Part shown: positions 34,484-42,115 of the stretch, in pieces
Layout of the letters: the number at the start of each line of letters is the position of its first letter
Numbering within the stretch: position 1 is the stretch's first letter
From: an uncultured Bacilli bacterium
GTDB taxonomy: Bacteria > Bacillota_I > Bacilli_A > RF39 > UBA660
Direction: 5' to 3'
DNA length: 64,000 nt
Assembly (NCBI GenBank): GCA_910584655.1
Contig: CAJUBJ010000004.1
Coordinates: 1 to 64,000, forward strand
Made by a program: the position numbers and the translations under genes
Notes under the pieces: model-generated
What the model was told of the DNA's origin: nothing
Database searches by the model: none
Seen by the model: only the letters and a program-made list of their open reading frames with translations

Positions 34484-35023
34484 ATGAGTACATATAAAAA
34501 GTTATATAATGAACAAATCATCGACTCTCTAATGAAAAAATTTAACTATTCATCTAAAATGGAAGTTCCAAAATTAGAAAAAATAGTTATTAATATGGGA
34601 GTTGGAGAAGCTTCACATGACACTAAGTTTATTGAAGCAGCAGTAAAAGACCTAGAACTAATCGCTGGTCAAAAACCTGTAGTAACTAAAGCTCGTAAAT
34701 CAATAGCTGGCTTTAAAATCAGAGAAGGCCAAGTAATTGGAGCTAAAGTTACATTACGTGGAGAAAACATGTACAATTTTATGGAAAAATTGATTAAAAT
34801 TGCACTACCACGTGTTAGAGATTTTAGAGGAATATCAAAAACTGCATTTGATGGAAAAGGAAACTATACATTAGGTGTTAAAGAACAAATTATATTCCCA
34901 GAAATAGAATATGATCAAATACTTAAAATAAGAGGTATGGATATTGTATTCGTTACAACTGCAAAATCAAACGAAGAAGCATTCGAATTATTAAGTGGAT
35001 TCGGAATGCCATTTAGAAAGTAG
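34484..35023 (+). CDS. rplE: 50S ribosomal protein L5
   Basis: L5 binds 5S rRNA in the central protuberance. The 179-residue protein has KIVINMGVGEA, LIAGQKPVVTKARKSIAGFKIR and the closing ELLSGFGMPFRK. The start follows AGAAGGTG. Confidence 0.98.
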   Translation: MSTYKKLYNEQIIDSLMKKFNYSSKMEVPKLEKIVINMGVGEASHDTKFIEAAVKDLELIAGQKPVVTKARKSIAGFKIREGQVIGAKVTLRGENMYNFMEKLIKIALPRVRDFRGISKTAFDGKGNYTLGVKEQIIFPEIEYDQILKIRGMDIVFVTTAKSNEEAFELLSGFGMPFRK

Positions 35024-35042
35024 AAAGAGGAGGTAAATATTT

Positions 35043-35228
35043 ATGGCAAAGACTAGTTTAAAAGTTAAACAACAAAGACCTGCAAAATTTAAATCAAGAG
35101 CTTATACTCGTTGCGAAAGATGTGGACGTCCTCATGGAGTTCTTCGTAAATATAAGTTATGTCGTATTTGCTTCAGAGAAATGGCAAATAACGGACAAAT
35201 CCCTGGCGTTAAGAAGTCAAGTTGGTAG
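35043..35228 (+). CDS. rpsZ: 30S ribosomal protein S14, zinc-binding type
   Basis: The 61-residue protein is the short zinc form of S14: Cys-x2-Cys in TRCERCGRP and Cys-x2-Cys in LCRICF. This form is found inside the spc operon of Gram-positive bacteria. The start follows AGAGGAGG. Confidence 0.97.
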   Translation: MAKTSLKVKQQRPAKFKSRAYTRCERCGRPHGVLRKYKLCRICFREMANNGQIPGVKKSSW

Positions 35229-35246
35229 AAAGGAGGAATTTAGACT

Positions 35247-35642
35247 ATGGTAGGAGATAGAATTGCTGATATGCTTACAAGAATACGTAATGCAAATCAA
35301 ATGAGATATGAAACAGTTGAAGTTTTAGGTTCAAAGATGACTTTAGGAATCGCAGAAATCTTAAAACGTGAAGGTTACATTGCAGATTTTAAATATGAAA
35401 AAAATACTAAAGGTGATAAATTAAATTTAACACTTAAATATGGAAACAAAAAAGAAAGAGTAATTACAGGTTTAAAAAGAATTTCAAAATCTGGATTACG
35501 TGTCTATGCCAAAAGTGATGAAATTCCTCGTGTTCTTAACGGTTTAGGAATTGCTATCATTTCAACTTCAAAAGGATTAATGACTGACAAAGAAGCTCGT
35601 GAAGCTGGTCTAGGAGGAGAAGTACTTGCCTATATTTGGTAA
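35247..35642 (+). CDS. rpsH: 30S ribosomal protein S8
   Basis: S8 organises the central domain of 16S rRNA and in E. coli represses the spc operon. The 131-residue protein has DRIADMLTRIRNAN, and the C-terminal STSKGLMTDKEARE and GGEVLAYIW. The start follows AAAGGAGG. Confidence 0.97.
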   Translation: MVGDRIADMLTRIRNANQMRYETVEVLGSKMTLGIAEILKREGYIADFKYEKNTKGDKLNLTLKYGNKKERVITGLKRISKSGLRVYAKSDEIPRVLNGLGIAIISTSKGLMTDKEAREAGLGGEVLAYIW

Positions 35643-35655
35643 GGAAAATTGAGTT

Positions 35656-36195
35656 ATGAGTAGAATAGGAAAAAGAGAATTAGTAATTCCTGCTGGAGTT
35701 ACTGTAACTGTTGAAAATAATACTGTAACTGTAAAAGGTCCTAAAGGTGAACTTAAGCTTGAAAAAGCAGATATTATCACTATTAAAGAAGTTGAAGGCA
35801 AAATTATTACTGAAAGACCAAATGATGCAAAAGTATCTAAACAATTACATGGAACAACTAATGCTTTAGTTAAAAACATGATAGTTGGTGTTACTGATGG
35901 TTATACAAAAGGTCTTGAAGCAGTTGGAGTTGGATATAGATTCCAAGTTCAAGGAAACAAAATCAACGTAAGTGCAGGTTTTTCACACCCAGTTGTTGTT
36001 GAAGTACCAGCAGACTTAAAAGTTGAACAAGTAAACAATACTGAAATAACAATTTCAGGTATCGATAAGCAAAAGGTTACTGAATTTGCGGCTAATATTC
36101 GTGCAATAAGAGAACCAGAACCATACAAAGGTAAAGGTATTCGTTATAAAGGTGAATATGTTCGTCGTAAAGAAGGTAAGAAAGCAGCTAAATAA
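35656..36195 (+). CDS. rplF: 50S ribosomal protein L6
   Basis: L6 lies near the sarcin-ricin loop. The 179-residue protein starts MSRIGKRELVIPAGV, has VGYRFQVQGNKINVSAGFSH and ends with EPYKGKGIRYKGEYVRRKEGKKAAK. The start has a weaker AAGGAAA site. Confidence 0.98.
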   Translation: MSRIGKRELVIPAGVTVTVENNTVTVKGPKGELKLEKADIITIKEVEGKIITERPNDAKVSKQLHGTTNALVKNMIVGVTDGYTKGLEAVGVGYRFQVQGNKINVSAGFSHPVVVEVPADLKVEQVNNTEITISGIDKQKVTEFAANIRAIREPEPYKGKGIRYKGEYVRRKEGKKAAK

Positions 36196-36215
36196 GGGTA
36201 AGGAGTCGAGATATT

Positions 36216-36572
36216 ATGATAGTTAAAGAATCAAAAAATGAAATGCGTAAAAAAAGACATACTCGTATCCGTAATAAAATAAGCGGAACAGCTGAATGTC
36301 CAAGATTAAACGTATTTAGATCAAATACACAAATATTTGCTCAAATTATCGATGATGTTAAGGGCGTTACTCTAGCTAGCTCTTCATCTGTCGAATTAAA
36401 AATAAAAAATGGTGGCAATGTTGAAGGTGCAAAACTTGTAGGTAAAGACATTGCTGAAAAAGCTAAAAAATTAAATATAAGTGAAGTAGTTTTCGATAGA
36501 GGTGGATACCTTTACCACGGACGTGTTCAAGCTTTAGCTGAAGCAGCACGTGAAAATGGACTAGAATTCTAA
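36216..36572 (+). CDS. rplR: 50S ribosomal protein L18
   Basis: L18 binds 5S rRNA. The 118-residue protein has RKKRHTRIRNKISGT, RLNVFRSN and the end FDRGGYLYHGRVQALAEAARENGL. The start at 36216 follows TAAGGAG. Confidence 0.97.
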   Translation: MIVKESKNEMRKKRHTRIRNKISGTAECPRLNVFRSNTQIFAQIIDDVKGVTLASSSSVELKIKNGGNVEGAKLVGKDIAEKAKKLNISEVVFDRGGYLYHGRVQALAEAARENGLEF

Positions 36573-36588
36573 GAGGGAGGTACAGATT

Positions 36589-37092
36589 ATGCCAAAAACA
36601 AAAATGGACTCTAAGAAAAACTTGCTTGAAGAAAAAGTTGTTTCTATAGGCCGCGTAACAAAAGTTACAAAAGGTGGACGTCATTTTAGATTCTCAGCAA
36701 CTGTAGTTGTTGGTAATAGAAAAGGACTAGTAGGAATCGGAACAGGAAAAGCTAATGAAGTTCCTGAAGCTATCAAAAAAGCTATTCAAGCAGCTAATAA
36801 AAACGTAACAAAGATTGCATTAATTGATAATAGAACAATTCCACATGAAGCTATAGGAAAAGTTGGACGTGCACAAGTTCTTATTAAACCTGCAAAAGAA
36901 GGTACAGGAGTTATTGCTGGTGGATCTGCCAGAGACGTTCTTGAACTTGCAGGTGTACGTGATATAGTTTCAAAATCACTTGGATCAAATACTAAAATAA
37001 ATGTTGCAAAAGCTACACTAGAAGCATTAAAAATGCAAAGAACTCCAGAGCAAGTTGCTGCTCTAAGAGGAAAGAAAGTAGAGGAATTATAG
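36589..37092 (+). CDS. rpsE: 30S ribosomal protein S5
   Basis: S5 guards decoding accuracy and the mRNA entry. The 167-residue protein has EEKVVSIGRVTKVTKGGRHF, GIGTGKANEVPEAI and GTGVIAGGSARDVLELAG. In most Bacillota rpmD (L30) follows; here rplO starts one base after the stop. Confidence 0.98.
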   Translation: MPKTKMDSKKNLLEEKVVSIGRVTKVTKGGRHFRFSATVVVGNRKGLVGIGTGKANEVPEAIKKAIQAANKNVTKIALIDNRTIPHEAIGKVGRAQVLIKPAKEGTGVIAGGSARDVLELAGVRDIVSKSLGSNTKINVAKATLEALKMQRTPEQVAALRGKKVEEL

Positions 37093-37093
37093 T

Positions 37094-37537
37094 ATGAAAT
37101 TATACGAATTAAACTCTGCTCCTGAAGCAAAATCTAAAAAAAGAGTAGGTCGTGGACCTGGATCTGGAATGGGTAAGACTTCAACACGTGGACAAAAAGG
37201 GCAAAAATCTCGTTCAGGTGCAAGTATACCAGCATGGTTCCAAGGTGGACAAACTCCATTATATAGAAGAATACCAAAACGTGGATTTAGCAATGCTAGA
37301 TTCAGAACAGAATTTGCAACAATTAACTTAAGTGATTTAAACAAATATTTCAATGATGGAGATGTAGTTACTCCAGAATTATTAAAAGAAAAGGGAATTA
37401 TCAAACAACAACTTTGTGGCGTAAAAGTCTTAGGCAATGGTGAACTAGAAAAGAAAATAACTGTTAAAGCTAACAGATTCTCAAGTTCAGCCGTTACAAA
37501 AATTGAAAGTGCTGGCGGAAAAGCAGAGGTGATCTAG
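37094..37537 (+). CDS. rplO: 50S ribosomal protein L15
   Basis: L15 binds late in 50S assembly. The 147-residue protein starts MKLYELNSAPEAKSKKRVGRG and has GPGSGMGKTSTRGQKGQKSR. It follows rpsE by one base, with the binding site (GAGGAA) inside rpsE. The stop directly precedes secY. Confidence 0.98.
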   Translation: MKLYELNSAPEAKSKKRVGRGPGSGMGKTSTRGQKGQKSRSGASIPAWFQGGQTPLYRRIPKRGFSNARFRTEFATINLSDLNKYFNDGDVVTPELLKEKGIIKQQLCGVKVLGNGELEKKITVKANRFSSSAVTKIESAGGKAEVI

Positions 37538-38797
37538 ATGTTTTCTAACCTAAAACAGCTATTTAACCGTTCAAATAAAGATTTAAGAAAAAGAATTTAT
37601 TTTACACTATTTTGTTTAGCTGTATTTAGCTTTGGAAGTACTATAACAGTTCCATGGGCTAGTACAGTATATGAGGAATTAGGTTTCTTAGAAATCTTCA
37701 ATCTAATGACTGGTGGAGGATTAAAATCTTTCTCCATCTTTGCATTAGGTGTTACTCCTTACATAACTGCTCAAATTATTACACAATTATTACAAATGGA
37801 TATAATTCCATACTTTAAAGAATTAAAAGAACAAGGTTATACAGGAAAACAAAAGATAAATGCGATAACTAGATACTTAGGTGTATTATTCGCTTTTGTT
37901 CAAGGTTTTATATTTACAATTGTTTACTCAGGTACAAATGATCCTATGACAATAATTAAAACTACAGTAGTATTAACTGCTGGTACATGTTTATTATTAT
38001 GGATTGGTGATCAAATAACTAAGCATGGAATTGGTAATGGGCTATCATTATTAATAATGGCTGGTATTTTACAATCAATGCCTTCAGTATTTGTAACAGC
38101 ATTTAAAGAGCTTGTTATGGCTGAAGCATTTAGTACAGTAATTGGTTCATTACTATTTGCATCATTTGTAATAATATACTTAGTAATAATAATTGGAATG
38201 GTATGGATTCAACTTGCAGAAAGAAGAATTCCTATTCAATATGCAAATAGAACAAATAGTGCTTATGGAGGACATCAAAATTTCCTTCCAATAAAAATAA
38301 ATGCAGCTGGTGTAATTCCAGTAATATTCGCATCAACGTTAATTACAATACCTGTTACAATTGTTAATTTCATAAAAAATGAAAGTGCAATTAATTTTGT
38401 AAATAAGTATATTGTTAACACTTCTTTAACAGGTTTTGTACTTTATGTAGTATTAATATTCTTTTTCGGATATTTCTATACATTCTTACAAATGAATCCA
38501 GAGGAAATGTCTAAAAATTTAAGTAAAAGTGGAGCATATATTCCAGGTATAAGACCAGGAAATGATACAATTGAATATGTTAGTAATGTTTTAAGCAAAT
38601 TAACAATAGTTGGATCATTATTCCTAGTTATTATAGCAGGACTACCTATTTTATTCTCTAATTTCTCAGGACTATCTAGTGCAGTTACAATTGGAGGAAC
38701 AGGTTTACTAATTGTAGTTGGTGTTGCAATTGAAACATACAAACAACTTGAAAGTAGTTTAATTAGTAGAAACCACAGAGCAGGTATAAAAAGATAA
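37538..38797 (+). CDS. secY: Protein translocase subunit SecY
   Basis: SecY is the channel of the Sec translocon in the cytoplasmic membrane. The 419-residue protein has ten membrane helices, the plug region GGGLKSFSIFALGVTPYI, RIPIQYANR in the cytosolic loop and GIRPG near residue 332. The start ATG follows GAGGTGAT inside rplO. The TAA overlaps the adk ATG. Confidence 0.98.
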   Translation: MFSNLKQLFNRSNKDLRKRIYFTLFCLAVFSFGSTITVPWASTVYEELGFLEIFNLMTGGGLKSFSIFALGVTPYITAQIITQLLQMDIIPYFKELKEQGYTGKQKINAITRYLGVLFAFVQGFIFTIVYSGTNDPMTIIKTTVVLTAGTCLLLWIGDQITKHGIGNGLSLLIMAGILQSMPSVFVTAFKELVMAEAFSTVIGSLLFASFVIIYLVIIIGMVWIQLAERRIPIQYANRTNSAYGGHQNFLPIKINAAGVIPVIFASTLITIPVTIVNFIKNESAINFVNKYIVNTSLTGFVLYVVLIFFFGYFYTFLQMNPEEMSKNLSKSGAYIPGIRPGNDTIEYVSNVLSKLTIVGSLFLVIIAGLPILFSNFSGLSSAVTIGGTGLLIVVGVAIETYKQLESSLISRNHRAGIKR

Positions 38798-39465
38798 TGA
38801 AAAACATTATATTTTTAGCAGTGCAAGGTGCCGGAAAGGGAACATTTGCTAAACTATTAAAAGAAGAATATGGCTATACTCATATATCAACTGGTGATAT
38901 TCTAAGAGAAAGAGCTTCAGTTGGAGACGAGTTGGGCAACGAAATAAAAAACTTGATTGATAATGGAGTATTCGTATCTGATGACATTATATATCAAGCT
39001 ATAGAGTATAAAATTACTCAACCAGAGTGCGAAAATGGTTATATCCTAGATGGCTTTCCAAGAAACTTGGAGCAAGCCAAGGGTTATGACAAAATCCTTG
39101 AAAAATTAGGAAAAGAATTAGGCGTAGTAATTAATTTAGTAATTCCTGATGAAATACTAAAACAAAGAATTATTGGTAGAAGAATTTGTGCAGATTGCGG
39201 AGCTATCTATAACATTTATGACAAAGCCTTACAACCTAGGGTTGAAGGAAAATGTGATAAATGTGAAGGAGACATCTACCAAAGAGCTGATGATAATGAA
39301 GAATCTATGAAAAAAAGAGTAGATACTTACTACAAAGTAACTGAACCAATAATTGATTATTACAAGCAACAAGGCGTATTAAAAACAGTTAATTCAAATC
39401 GAAAGATTGAAGAAACACTTAACGAAATAAAAGAAATTCTTGAGAGTGAGGATGTGGATAACTAG
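38797..39465 (+). CDS. adk: Adenylate kinase, zinc-lid type
   Basis: Adk balances ATP, ADP and AMP. The 222-residue protein is a long-form enzyme with a zinc LID (CADCGAIYN and CDKCEGDIYQRADD), STGDILRE and DGFPRN. The P-loop is A-V-Q-G-A-G-K-G-T where nearly all Adk have G-P-P-G-A-G-K-G-T; the catalytic Lys and Thr remain. It overlaps secY by one base. The map gene that usually follows is absent. Confidence 0.95.
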   Translation: MKNIIFLAVQGAGKGTFAKLLKEEYGYTHISTGDILRERASVGDELGNEIKNLIDNGVFVSDDIIYQAIEYKITQPECENGYILDGFPRNLEQAKGYDKILEKLGKELGVVINLVIPDEILKQRIIGRRICADCGAIYNIYDKALQPRVEGKCDKCEGDIYQRADDNEESMKKRVDTYYKVTEPIIDYYKQQGVLKTVNSNRKIEETLNEIKEILESEDVDN

Positions 39466-39480
39466 TTAGTTTTCCACATC
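39451..39480 (+). other. Hairpin over the adk stop codon
   Basis: A 12-bp stem with one mismatch (39451-39462 with 39469-39480) encloses the adk stop in its 6-base loop. No T run follows, so it is not a standard terminator. One arm (39454-39462) is TGTGGATAA, the complement of the DnaA-box consensus, probably by chance. Confidence 0.5.
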
Positions 39481-39515
39481 TAACAACACTCAAAGGTTAT
39501 GGGAGATATAGATAC

Positions 39516-39734
39516 ATGGCTAAAGAAGAAAAAATTGAAGTCGAAGGTAAGGTTGTAGAAATCCTTAAAGGCGGAACTCCAATCGTTGAATTACCTAATG
39601 GACACACTGTAGAAGCCTACGTTTCTGGTAAAATGCGAGTTAATATGATTCGTATCTTACCAGGTGATACAGTAACAATAGAATTATCGCCTTATGATTT
39701 AACACGTGGGCGCATAATATGGAATAAGAGATAA
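39516..39734 (+). CDS. infA: Translation initiation factor IF-1
   Basis: IF-1 blocks the A site during initiation. The 72-residue S1-fold protein has EGKVVEILKGG, NGHTVEAYVSGKMR and YDLTRGRIIWNKR. It begins 50 bases after adk, where map would normally lie. Confidence 0.97.
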   Translation: MAKEEKIEVEGKVVEILKGGTPIVELPNGHTVEAYVSGKMRVNMIRILPGDTVTIELSPYDLTRGRIIWNKR

Positions 39735-39748
39735 ATGGAGGTACAATT

Positions 39749-39862
39749 ATGAAAGTTAGACCATCAGTTAAAAAAATTTGCGCAAAGTGCAAAGTAATTA
39801 AAAGAAAAGGAAAAATAATGGTTATTTGTGAAAATCCAAAACACAAACAAAAACAAGGCTAA
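39749..39862 (+). CDS. rpmJ: 50S ribosomal protein L36
   Basis: The 37-residue protein starts MKVRPSVKKIC and has the zinc ligands Cys-x2-Cys (CAKC) and Cys-x4-His (CENPKH), so it is the zinc form. The start follows GGAGGT and lies 14 bases after infA. Confidence 0.95.
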   Translation: MKVRPSVKKICAKCKVIKRKGKIMVICENPKHKQKQG

Positions 39863-39875
39863 TAGGAGGTAAAAT

Positions 39876-40250
39876 ATGGCACGTATTAAAAATATTGAAT
39901 TACCAGGAGAAAAACATACTTGTATAGGATTAACAGCTATTTATGGTATTGGTAGAAGCCTAGCTAACACAATTTGTGATGAAGCTGGTGTAGCAAGAGA
40001 CAAAAAAATCAAAGATTTATCTGATGAAGAAATAACAAAGTTACGTTCTGAAGTAGATAAACAAATGGTTGAGGGTGACCTTCGTCGTGAAGTTCAAATG
40101 AATATTAAAAATAAAATGGAAATTAATAGTTATCAAGGTACTAGACATAAAAAAGGTCTTCCTGTACATGGTCAAAGAACTTCAAGAAATGCTCGTACAA
40201 GAAAAGGTAAAGGTAAAGTAGTTGCTAATAAGAAGAAAGCTACTAAATAA
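39876..40250 (+). CDS. rpsM: 30S ribosomal protein S13
   Basis: S13 bridges to the 50S and touches tRNA. The 124-residue protein has RIKNIELPGEKHTCIGLTAIYGIG, DLRREVQMNI and the C-terminal RTSRNARTRKGK tail. Older motif positions are all present, and AGGAGG precedes the start. Confidence 0.98.
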   Translation: MARIKNIELPGEKHTCIGLTAIYGIGRSLANTICDEAGVARDKKIKDLSDEEITKLRSEVDKQMVEGDLRREVQMNIKNKMEINSYQGTRHKKGLPVHGQRTSRNARTRKGKGKVVANKKKATK

Positions 40251-40271
40251 TAAATAGGAGGTTAGAAGATT

Positions 40272-40655
40272 ATGGCTTATAATAGAAGAAAAAGAAAAGT
40301 TAAAAAGAATATTCCTGAAGCACAAGCTCATATTCATTCAACATATAACAATACTGTAGTAACAATTACAGATAAAGAAGGTAATGTTATAAGTTGGGCT
40401 TCTGCTGGTACAATCGGTTATAAAGGAAGTAAAAAGAAAACTCCATTTGCTGCTGGTATGAGTGCTGAAGCTGCTGCAAAAGCTGCAATGGATAACGGAG
40501 TTAGAAAAGTAGAAGTATTTGTTAAAGGTGTAGGAGCAGGACGTGAAAATGCAATTCGTTCATTACAAACTGCTGGGTTAGAAATCACATCTATAATTGA
40601 CGTTACTCCAGTTCCACATAACGGATGTCGTCCACCAAAACGTCCAAGAAATTAA
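40272..40655 (+). CDS. rpsK: 30S ribosomal protein S11
   Basis: S11 lies on the 30S platform. The 127-residue protein has AHIHSTYNNTVVTITD, GYKGSKKKTPFAAGMSAE and the end DVTPVPHNGCRPPKRPRN. The start follows AGGAGGT. Confidence 0.98.
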   Translation: MAYNRRKRKVKKNIPEAQAHIHSTYNNTVVTITDKEGNVISWASAGTIGYKGSKKKTPFAAGMSAEAAAKAAMDNGVRKVEVFVKGVGAGRENAIRSLQTAGLEITSIIDVTPVPHNGCRPPKRPRN

Positions 40656-40677
40656 TTGAAAGAGGGGACTTAAGGAT

Positions 40678-41622
40678 ATGTTAAGATTTGAAAAACCAGA
40701 ATACAAAATTTCAGAATATATAGAAAGTAACCACTATGGTAAATTTGAACTAGAACCACTTGAAAGAGGTTTTGGTACTACTATAGGAAATGCTTTAAGA
40801 AGAGTAATGTTATCTTCACTACCAGGAAGTGCAATAACATCAGTAAAAATTGAAGGAGTTATGCATGAATTCCAAAAAATTGACGGAGTAGTAGAAGACG
40901 TAACAGCTATTGTATTAGCACTAAAAAGTATCGTTATTAAAAATCACTCAGAAGAAGATAAAGTTATAAGACTTTATGCTGACAAAGAGGGAGCTGTAAC
41001 AGCTGGCGATATTGAAATAGATGCTGACCTTGAAATCGTAAATCCAGACTTAGTTATTGCTAATCTTGTAAAAGGTGGAAAACTAGATATGGAAATGACA
41101 GTTAGCAATGGTAGAGGATATGTTGATTCAAAAACTAATCAAAAATTACTAGGCGAGAACAAAGCTGGCGTAATAGCAATTGACTCATTATACTCACCAA
41201 TCGAAAGAGTAAGTTATGAAGTTGAAAGTGCTCGTGTTGGTCAAAACGAAAACTTTGATAAACTTGTTATGAATGTTTATACAAATGGATCAATAACACC
41301 AGAAGAAGCAATGGCTTTATCTGGAAGAATTTTAATTGAGCATTTCAACATTGTTACAGATTTAAATTCAATAAGTGATGTTTCTGGCTTAATGGCAGAA
41401 AAGAAAGTTGATACAATCACTAAAACTTTAGAAACACCTATTGAAGAAATCGAATTCTCAGTTCGTGCATATAACTGCTTAAAGAGAGCTGGAATTAACA
41501 CTGTTCAAGACTTAATTTCTAGAAAAGAAGTAGAAGTTACTAAGATACGTAATCTAGGTAAAAAATCTTTAAAAGAAGTTATAGACAAAGTAAAAGAAAT
41601 GGGACTTAAGTTCCGCGATTAA
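40678..41622 (+). CDS. rpoA: RNA polymerase subunit alpha
   Basis: Alpha starts RNA polymerase assembly and its C-terminal domain contacts UP elements and activators. The 314-residue protein has FELEPLERGFGTTIGNALRR in the N-terminal domain and, after a linker, the C-terminal domain with NCLKRAGINTVQDL and KIRNLGKKSLKEV. The start follows GAGGGGAC. Confidence 0.98.
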   Translation: MLRFEKPEYKISEYIESNHYGKFELEPLERGFGTTIGNALRRVMLSSLPGSAITSVKIEGVMHEFQKIDGVVEDVTAIVLALKSIVIKNHSEEDKVIRLYADKEGAVTAGDIEIDADLEIVNPDLVIANLVKGGKLDMEMTVSNGRGYVDSKTNQKLLGENKAGVIAIDSLYSPIERVSYEVESARVGQNENFDKLVMNVYTNGSITPEEAMALSGRILIEHFNIVTDLNSISDVSGLMAEKKVDTITKTLETPIEEIEFSVRAYNCLKRAGINTVQDLISRKEVEVTKIRNLGKKSLKEVIDKVKEMGLKFRD

Positions 41623-41648
41623 GAAATAAATTAGGAGGTAAAATACTT

Positions 41649-41993
41649 ATGGCAAAATATAGAAGATTAAATAGAGAAAAAAGTATACGTAGAAGTATTT
41701 TAGCTGGTTTAACTAAAGACGTTATTTTAAACGAATCAGTAGTTACTACAGAAGCAAGAGCTAAAGAAGTAAGAAAATTCGTTGAAAAAATGATTACTTA
41801 TGGTAAAAGAGGAACTTTAGTTTCTAGAAGAAAAGCATTAGCTTTTGTTAATAATGATAACCAAGTAGTTAGTAAAGTTTTTGATGAATTAGCTAAACGT
41901 TATGAAACTAGAAATGGTGGATATACTAGAATCATAAAACTTAAAGAAAGAGTTGGCGATGACGCTTTAACTGTAAAATTAGAACTAGTTTAA
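41649..41993 (+). CDS. rplQ: 50S ribosomal protein L17
   Basis: L17 lies near the tunnel exit. The 114-residue protein starts MAKYRRLNR, where most have MRHRKLGR, and has SILAGLTKDVILNESVVTTEARAKEVR and NGGYTRIIKL. It ends the superoperon, with a terminator over its last codons. Confidence 0.97.
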   Translation: MAKYRRLNREKSIRRSILAGLTKDVILNESVVTTEARAKEVRKFVEKMITYGKRGTLVSRRKALAFVNNDNQVVSKVFDELAKRYETRNGGYTRIIKLKERVGDDALTVKLELV

Positions 41994-42006
41994 TAGTTCT
42001 TTTTTT
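41981..42006 (+). terminator. Terminator of the ribosomal superoperon
   Basis: A perfect 7-bp stem AGAACTA/TAGTTCT with a 6-base loop is followed by T7 and overlaps the rplQ stop. Confidence 0.8.
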
Positions 42007-42054
42007 AATTATAAAAATCTAAAATAAAATTAATAATGCATAATTATAGTTTTA

Positions 42055-42083
42055 TTGAAAATAAGGCTACTTTATGATATTAT
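42055..42083 (+). promoter_or_regulatory. Promoter of the coiled-coil gene
   Basis: TTGAAA and TATTAT are exactly 17 bases apart, with TGA before the -10 as an extended element. It lies 33 bases before the start codon. Confidence 0.7.
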
Positions 42084-42115
42084 TATTCTAGAATAAAATA
42101 AAAGGGTGTGCTATT

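Noticed and set aside
39454..39462. DnaA box consensus (TTATCCACA on the minus strand)
   Set aside because: It is a single copy within a hairpin at the end of adk, with no AT-rich unwinding region or further boxes; chance is likely.
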